From positions 1 through 31,885 of IMG/VR virus record IMGVR_UViG_3300005747_000542: 31,885 bases of DNA. The stretch is one strand, 5' to 3'. The position numbers and the translations under genes are program-made. The notes under the pieces were generated by a model that did no database searches, was not told where the DNA came from, and worked only from the letters and a program-made list of their open reading frames with translations. Positions within the stretch are counted from its first letter, which is position 1. Each line of letters begins with the position of its first letter. Origin of the DNA: a virus. Shown piece after piece: positions 27,518 to 31,885 of this stretch.

Positions 27518-29088
27518 TGAATACAATTGTAATTAATACATTGCCAGATATAGTATGTTCAATTGATTGTCAATTTATATATAACTACTATAATCAAAAC
27601 GAAGATATAATCGACGATAATACAATTGAAGTTGTAGGTTTTAATAATAATAATGTTGAAAGATATGTTGATATTAACATATCTTATAAAACAAATATTG
27701 AAAAAAACAAAACATTTGAATTTATTAATAACGAAATACTTGAAAAGTTTAGAAGCTTAGATAAAAGCAATATAAACCCAGACTTATTAGAAAAAATAAT
27801 TAATCTTAAAATGTTTAATATAAATTCTATAAACATGTCTTCAAAGCCAGACAATAAAATATCTAGTTATATAACACAAAGTAATATTGTTTTTACTAAT
27901 TATTCTGAATATTTTGAGCAGCTAAAAAATAATAAAAAAATACACCTAAACAACAGCAAGTCTAAATATTTTATAGATACAAATGCAGATAATTTATTTT
28001 TAGACTTATTAAAAGAAGAAGTTGACGAATCAAAAAAGTTAAATAAGAACTTAAAAAATTATAAAAACAATAGTTTACCCAATAGCAATCTTAGTTCTTT
28101 TTCAAGATACTCTGGAGGTATTCCTAATTATTATTGTTTAATTGGATTTTTACTTGAAAAATATATCGTTGAAGAAGACGATTTTAGTCTTAAAAGTACA
28201 ATGTTTTTATATAATACTGTTTTAGAAAGACTACAAGAAAGTGATGTAGATGAAACTACTTTTTTAAACAATATTACTATAAAAGAAAAAGCTGTTCAAT
28301 ATGGTAAAACATACAAATATAGCTTAACTCCTGTCTATATTTTTAATTTACCTCAGTCTAACGACTATTTTTTTACAGACTACTTTTACTGTAGAGATAC
28401 TTCTATTAATAGTAAAAAAGTAGTCTGTAAAGAGTATAAAAGACCTAATTCAACTTCGCATGTTAAGTTTAAATGTTTAGACAATGGATATTTGTCTATT
28501 TCATGGGCAAAGCCTGAAAATTATCAAGGAGACATATTTGGTTATCAAGTTTTTAAGAGAGAAAGCATAGAAGAACCTTTTAGACTTTTAAAGCAAATTG
28601 AATTTTTTCCTAACCAAAGGCAATTTAAGCGGAACAGTAAAATTGATGAATCAGAAGTAATTTTTGCATCTTACCACACTACAGACTTTTTAGATTACGA
28701 ATTTGATAAAAACAAAATTCAAATATACTCAATTTGTTCAATAGACGCAAGAGGATTTACGTCAAACTATTCTCAACAATATGGTATTATGTACAATAGA
28801 AATAGACTAGAAGTAGACATAGACCTGATAAGTCCGGCAGGTGCGCCTATAAACATGCCCAATATTTTAATACCAAGAAAAACTAGATTTTTAGAGAGTG
28901 ATAAAAGCATAGCTGAAGAGGTTTGTTTTGAAAGTGGCGTAAATAAAATATCTGTTTACTTGACACCTGATCTTGTTAATATTTTATCAGAGTCTAGTGA
29001 TACAAATATATTAGGTGATAATTACAAGTTTAATATATTTAGTTTAGATAAAAATATAAATTATACAAGTAATATAAAAATCACATAA
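27517..29088 (+). CDS. Virion protein with fibronectin type III-like domain (523 aa)
   Basis: Residues about 316-430 look like an Fn3-type beta sandwich: VKFKCLDNGYLSISWAKPEN, GYQVFKRESIEEPFRLLKQI and, after a longer insertion, IQIYSICSIDARGFTSNYS. Just before it, a segment with VQYGKTYKYSLTPVYIFNLP (about 264-284) resembles the second half of another Fn3-like unit. The C-terminus (SPAGAPINMPNIL, then SGVNKISVYLTPDLVNIL) resembles, from memory, the tail of structural proteins of large phages. Fn3 domains on virions often mediate weak surface or carbohydrate contacts. The protein has eight Cys (for example Cys14 and Cys18 as C-x3-C, Cys292, Cys304), unusually many for this window. A 16-bp perfect inverted repeat lies within the gene. 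The start overlaps the previous stop. Confidence 0.78.
   Translation: MNTIVINTLPDIVCSIDCQFIYNYYNQNEDIIDDNTIEVVGFNNNNVERYVDINISYKTNIEKNKTFEFINNEILEKFRSLDKSNINPDLLEKIINLKMFNINSINMSSKPDNKISSYITQSNIVFTNYSEYFEQLKNNKKIHLNNSKSKYFIDTNADNLFLDLLKEEVDESKKLNKNLKNYKNNSLPNSNLSSFSRYSGGIPNYYCLIGFLLEKYIVEEDDFSLKSTMFLYNTVLERLQESDVDETTFLNNITIKEKAVQYGKTYKYSLTPVYIFNLPQSNDYFFTDYFYCRDTSINSKKVVCKEYKRPNSTSHVKFKCLDNGYLSISWAKPENYQGDIFGYQVFKRESIEEPFRLLKQIEFFPNQRQFKRNSKIDESEVIFASYHTTDFLDYEFDKNKIQIYSICSIDARGFTSNYSQQYGIMYNRNRLEVDIDLISPAGAPINMPNILIPRKTRFLESDKSIAEEVCFESGVNKISVYLTPDLVNILSESSDTNILGDNYKFNIFSLDKNINYTSNIKIT
28372..28431. repeat. 16-bp perfect inverted repeat inside the Fn3-like gene
   Basis: TTTACAGACTACTTTT at 28372-28387 is the exact reverse complement of AAAAGTAGTCTGTAAA at 28416-28431, with a 28-base spacer. 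Three further pairs (ACT 28388-28390 with AGT 28411-28413) can form after a two-A bulge. The arms encode FTDYF and KVVCK, so the protein sequence gives no obvious reason for the symmetry. No T-run follows the right arm on either strand. Confidence 0.65.
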
Positions 29089-29115
29089 TTATTCATACTT
29101 AGAAAGGCAATATTA

Positions 29116-29877
29116 ATGGGTTTTTTAAATCATGCAACAAATAACATAATAATTGACGCAGTTTTGACAGAAAGAGGAAGAGAGCTTCTTGCTCGGAATG
29201 ATGGATCTTTTAATATATCATCGTTTAGTTTTGGAGACGACGAAGTAGATTATACCGTTCTTTCTAAGTATGGACTTTCAATTGGTAAAGAAAAAATAGA
29301 AAAAAACACTCCTATTTTTGAAGCAAATCCTAATGAAAATATTGCAATTAAACACCCATTAATTACATTTACAAATTCTTTAACTAGCTTATCAAGTATT
29401 CCTACCTTAAAAAGATCAGACACACAAGGAAATACAAATTCTACTATTTCTTTATACGATACAAGAATAAATGATAATGATACAAATTCAGTTCAGTATT
29501 CAGTACAAATAAAAAACAGTGTACCTACTTTACAAGGATCAGATGTATTAAACGAAAATATAACTGATAATCGTTTGTATATTAAATTAAATAGCGACTT
29601 GATTAGTATTGTAAATAACACTCCTTTAGATACAGATCTAAATAATATTGCAACGTATTCAATTGCTACGTCTACAGTTCCTGGAGGAGAATGGTCAAAT
29701 CAAATCGTAGGATCTTTTACGATTAATTCAAATGGGATTGTTAGCGCATCAGATTTTACTAAATATGCTTCTTTGTCAAATAGTAGTGTAATTAATACTT
29801 CTATTCAAGTAATCGGCGCATCATCAGGTGCAACGTTAATTATACCAGTATCAATTACAAGACAAACTTCAGTTTAA
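29116..29877 (+). CDS. Virion protein with N-terminal 'T-x-x-G-R' module (253 aa)
   Basis: The N-terminus reads MGFLNHATNNIIIDAVLTER, then GRELLARNDGSFNISSFSFG, then DDEVDYTVLSKYG and KEKIEKNTPIFEA. From memory, this is a recurrent type of structural protein in large marine tailed phages, but its position in the particle is not known to me. The C-terminal part has repeated beta-strand-like stretches: YSVQIKNSVPTLQGSD, RLYIKLNSDLISIVNNTPL, ATYSIATSTV and SIQVIGASSGATLIIPVSIT. This suggests one or two small beta-sandwich domains. The first 41 residues match the 366-residue protein encoded at 17987-19087. AAAGG (29103-29107) lies 8 bases before the ATG. The family resemblance is good, and the role within the virion is open. 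Confidence 0.82.
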   Translation: MGFLNHATNNIIIDAVLTERGRELLARNDGSFNISSFSFGDDEVDYTVLSKYGLSIGKEKIEKNTPIFEANPNENIAIKHPLITFTNSLTSLSSIPTLKRSDTQGNTNSTISLYDTRINDNDTNSVQYSVQIKNSVPTLQGSDVLNENITDNRLYIKLNSDLISIVNNTPLDTDLNNIATYSIATSTVPGGEWSNQIVGSFTINSNGIVSASDFTKYASLSNSSVINTSIQVIGASSGATLIIPVSITRQTSV

Positions 29878-29883
29878 TTAAAG

Positions 29884-29895
29884 AATAAGAAAGAT
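29884..29895 (+). promoter_or_regulatory. Leader element AATAAGAAAGAT, copy 2
   Basis: This is identical over 12 bases, and identical in distance to the ATG (8 bases), to the element at 22398-22409. It precedes the gene starting at 29904, where no GGAG-type ribosome-binding site is present. Confidence 0.45.
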
Positions 29896-29903
29896 TTTTA
29901 AAA

Positions 29904-31454
29904 ATGGCAGACTTAACAGGATCATTTATTTCTATAAATCCTAGCAATATTAGCACAGAAAAGACATCAGTTCAGCAATTAGTAGATATAGTTCAGTCAG
30001 ATATCTCAAGTATTAATATTAATACAAGAAAGTCTTATGAAGTTTTTACTAGTGGTAATATCGATACAAATCAAAATATTAGTAGCTCATTATTTCAAAC
30101 AGTTTACGATCAAGATTTTTCTTTAGGCACAGCAAACGCATTGTTTGATATTTCAATTGGTTCTTTAAGCGAATCGAATGGAGAAAATTCAGTTTTAATT
30201 AATGAAGTGAGTTTATCTTTAGATGACGATGAAAAGATTAATACCTCTTCAAATCAAGAAATAACTATGATTCGTGAAAAAGTTAATATTTACAGGCAAT
30301 TTGCACAAAACTTGCTAGGAAATGCTGAATCTTCATTCTTTACTCCACACGATGCAACTGTTGAGACTACAGATCAAGCTACAATTACAAACAATCCAGG
30401 AACATATAGTAAAAAAATAAGAGGCGCAATATTTATTTGTTTTAAGAGGCTGTTTACAAGAGATAACGTCTATAAAGGATCTTTTGGACTAAGAATAAGA
30501 AAAAATGCCTCAACACTAATTTCTGGAGGCGGAACTGTTGTAGCGAATATAGACAGTGAAGTTTTAAATCAAGATGTAAATGTTGATGCAGCAAATAGTT
30601 TAATATACGATGATAGATTATCTATAACTAATCTTACTATTAGCCCAGTTGCAGGAGAAGTTGCTACTTTAGCTGATTCTTCTGGCAATTATGTAGGTTT
30701 AATATATTACGATAGCGGTATTATTGTCTTAGACGTAGAAAGAGCATTTAACCCAAGCCAGATTATTAGAGGTCTTATTACGACAACTAGAGCAGGATCT
30801 TCTACAAATGATCTAGATGGTCCTTTTTGGTATCTTGGAGACGATGGAACAAATGGACAAGGCTGTTATTATCCTTTGTATACGACTGACCAAGATTCGA
30901 CATTAACTAGTATTACTTTTGGAGAATTAACTTTATATCATGATCCTTCCAATATTGTTTTAGCTGCAGTAGATCAACCAAATGAAGTTGATGACGTTCA
31001 TGGTTTGTTAGTAGAGTATACAGAAGAAAATCAGATATTTTATACAGATGAAAGTATACTAGAATTTGATGGAACAAGTATACATGAAGGAAGCTTTTAT
31101 CCAAGTTTATGGACTAAAGGTACAATTGATGACGTAATCGATCATATTTGTACTACAAGGTTTGATAGAGACCAAAGATCAGCAATTACTTTTAGAAATG
31201 AAACAGTTATTAATTCTTCTTTAATATTCTGTAGGGCTTCTCATAATCAATTTAATTATTCGACAAATCCTACGTATACAGATGCAAGCAATAGAATAAT
31301 TGCAAAAACTTCAGACGGTAGATCGTTTACTTATATAACAACTGTCGGATTATATGATGCTGAAGGTTTTTTATTAGCTGTTGCTAAAACTTCTCGCCCT
31401 ATTGAAAAAAATCCGTCAACTGATCTTTCTATTAGAATTAGACTTGATTACTAA
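29904..31454 (+). CDS. Virion structural protein with conserved 'YITTVGLYD...RIRLDY' C-terminus (516 aa)
   Basis: The C-terminal 90 residues (about 429-516) run FRNETVINSSLIFCRASHNQ, FNYSTNPTYTD, then FTYITTVGLYDAEGFLLAVA, then SRPIEKN and RIRLDY. I recall this pattern from structural proteins of large T4-like marine phages. Earlier features fit the same family: IRGAIFICFKRLFTRDNVYK followed by GSFGLRIRKN (about 172-200), and GNYVGLIYYDSGIIVLDVER (about 262-280). The sequence has fewer Asn/Lys runs than its neighbours, as expected of a more conserved protein. The N-terminal 70 residues (SINPSNISTEKTSVQQLVD) are Ser/Thr/Asn-rich and may be an attachment segment. It follows the 253-residue gene by 26 bases, preceded by the leader element AATAAGAAAGAT. 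The virion role is likely, but its exact location is unknown. Confidence 0.82.
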   Translation: MADLTGSFISINPSNISTEKTSVQQLVDIVQSDISSININTRKSYEVFTSGNIDTNQNISSSLFQTVYDQDFSLGTANALFDISIGSLSESNGENSVLINEVSLSLDDDEKINTSSNQEITMIREKVNIYRQFAQNLLGNAESSFFTPHDATVETTDQATITNNPGTYSKKIRGAIFICFKRLFTRDNVYKGSFGLRIRKNASTLISGGGTVVANIDSEVLNQDVNVDAANSLIYDDRLSITNLTISPVAGEVATLADSSGNYVGLIYYDSGIIVLDVERAFNPSQIIRGLITTTRAGSSTNDLDGPFWYLGDDGTNGQGCYYPLYTTDQDSTLTSITFGELTLYHDPSNIVLAAVDQPNEVDDVHGLLVEYTEENQIFYTDESILEFDGTSIHEGSFYPSLWTKGTIDDVIDHICTTRFDRDQRSAITFRNETVINSSLIFCRASHNQFNYSTNPTYTDASNRIIAKTSDGRSFTYITTVGLYDAEGFLLAVAKTSRPIEKNPSTDLSIRIRLDY

Positions 31455-31464
31455 GAAATAAGTT

Positions 31465-31885
31465 ATGTCTTTTATACCACTTGATTACAATAATTTTGTT
31501 GTAAATAAAATAAAAAATAAAACTAAAATCCAATATGAGCATGCTAATGTTCTTACACATTTATCAGACGGTTTTTTTGATTCAAAGTCTATTATTAATA
31601 CAAATAATTTTAGCAATATTACTTACGAAGAACTAAAAATTAGTGATCAAGATGAACTTAAAGTCAATAAAAAAAATGCAATAGAAGACTTTTTTAATAA
31701 GGTTTCTTTATATGATACATTTAATTACGAAGAAAACGGTGATCAAAAAAACTATTTTGCTAATATTAAAGATCCAATTTCTGATTTATCATTAAGTAAT
31801 GACAATATAAAAACTTATAACTTTAAAAACCTAGAAACTATTAAAAAAAGTAATCAAAAATTTTTAATTGATTGTTATGAAAAAA
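31465..31885 (+). CDS. Unknown protein, 3' end outside window
   Basis: An open frame begins with ATG at 31465, 10 bases after the stop of the previous gene, and stays open to the last base, giving 140 complete codons. The protein begins MSFIPLDYNNFVVNKIKNKT and continues with Asn/Lys/Asp-rich sequence (SDGFFDSKSIINTNNFSN, LETIKKSNQKFLIDCYEK). Composition and strand match the rest of the block. The leader AAGAAATAAG resembles the purine leaders of other genes here. Too little is visible to name a family. It is probably another large structural protein. Confidence 0.8.
   Translation, partial: MSFIPLDYNNFVVNKIKNKTKIQYEHANVLTHLSDGFFDSKSIINTNNFSNITYEELKISDQDELKVNKKNAIEDFFNKVSLYDTFNYEENGDQKNYFANIKDPISDLSLSNDNIKTYNFKNLETIKKSNQKFLIDCYEK

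Noticed and set aside
1-31885. tRNA genes, CRISPR arrays, insertion sequences, transposases, integrase or attachment sites, diversity-generating retroelement repeats
   Set aside because: I looked for cloverleaf-like blocks, regular spaced repeats, terminal inverted repeats with a transposase, and template/variable repeat pairs, and saw none. Coding sequence fills nearly all of the window.

Overview
The window is a stretch of tailed-phage genome, or of a prophage-like element, that carries baseplate and tail structural genes. Thirteen long genes and one short gene fragment lie on the + strand. They are packed almost end to end, with gaps from a 1-base overlap to 88 bases, and I see no credible gene on the - strand. 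The DNA is strikingly AT-rich by eye (I did not compute a figure), and the proteins are correspondingly rich in Asn, Asp, Ser, Lys, Ile and Phe and poor in Cys. A gp25-like protein, a gp6/J-like protein and a spike-like protein point to a contractile-tailed (myovirus-type) phage. The size of the structural proteins, up to 2442 residues, suggests a large phage. Several proteins resemble, from memory, structural proteins of large marine T4-like phages. The host cannot be fixed from this window.

Region 1 (1-9552) is the recognisable baseplate module. In order it has a 5'-truncated spike-like protein with an HTH (His-x-His) tip motif, a gp25/W-like wedge protein, a gp6/J-like wedge protein, a 687-residue protein with DNRLRE-like features, and a 1201-residue protein. 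The last combines two lectin-like (LamG/ConA-type) regions with a KSKGT motif like that of gpI-type tail proteins. Apart from the DNRLRE-like insertion, this is the V-W-J-I order of P2-type contractile tails.

Region 2 (9554-17898) holds a 337-residue protein of unknown function and a 2442-residue giant, spaced by one or two bases. The giant has no domain I can name. A Trp/Gly-rich island near residues 1740-1830 stands out from its Asn/Ser/Asp-rich body.

Region 3 (17899-17986) is the longest intergenic gap. It contains a 13-bp perfect inverted repeat with a second, nested 7-bp repeat. The left arm overlaps the stop codon of the giant gene.

Region 4 (17987-31885) has a 366-residue protein, two large unknown proteins (1092 and 1699 residues) and a 523-residue protein with an Fn3-like domain, whose start overlaps the stop of the gene before it. 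These are followed by a 253-residue protein that shares an N-terminal module with the 366-residue one, a 516-residue virion protein with a conserved-looking C-terminus, and the start of one more gene cut by the window end. All genes could be read on one or a few long late transcripts. Region 1 would supply the baseplate core, and the large proteins plausibly form peripheral baseplate, fibre or decoration structures. That last role is inference from position and size.
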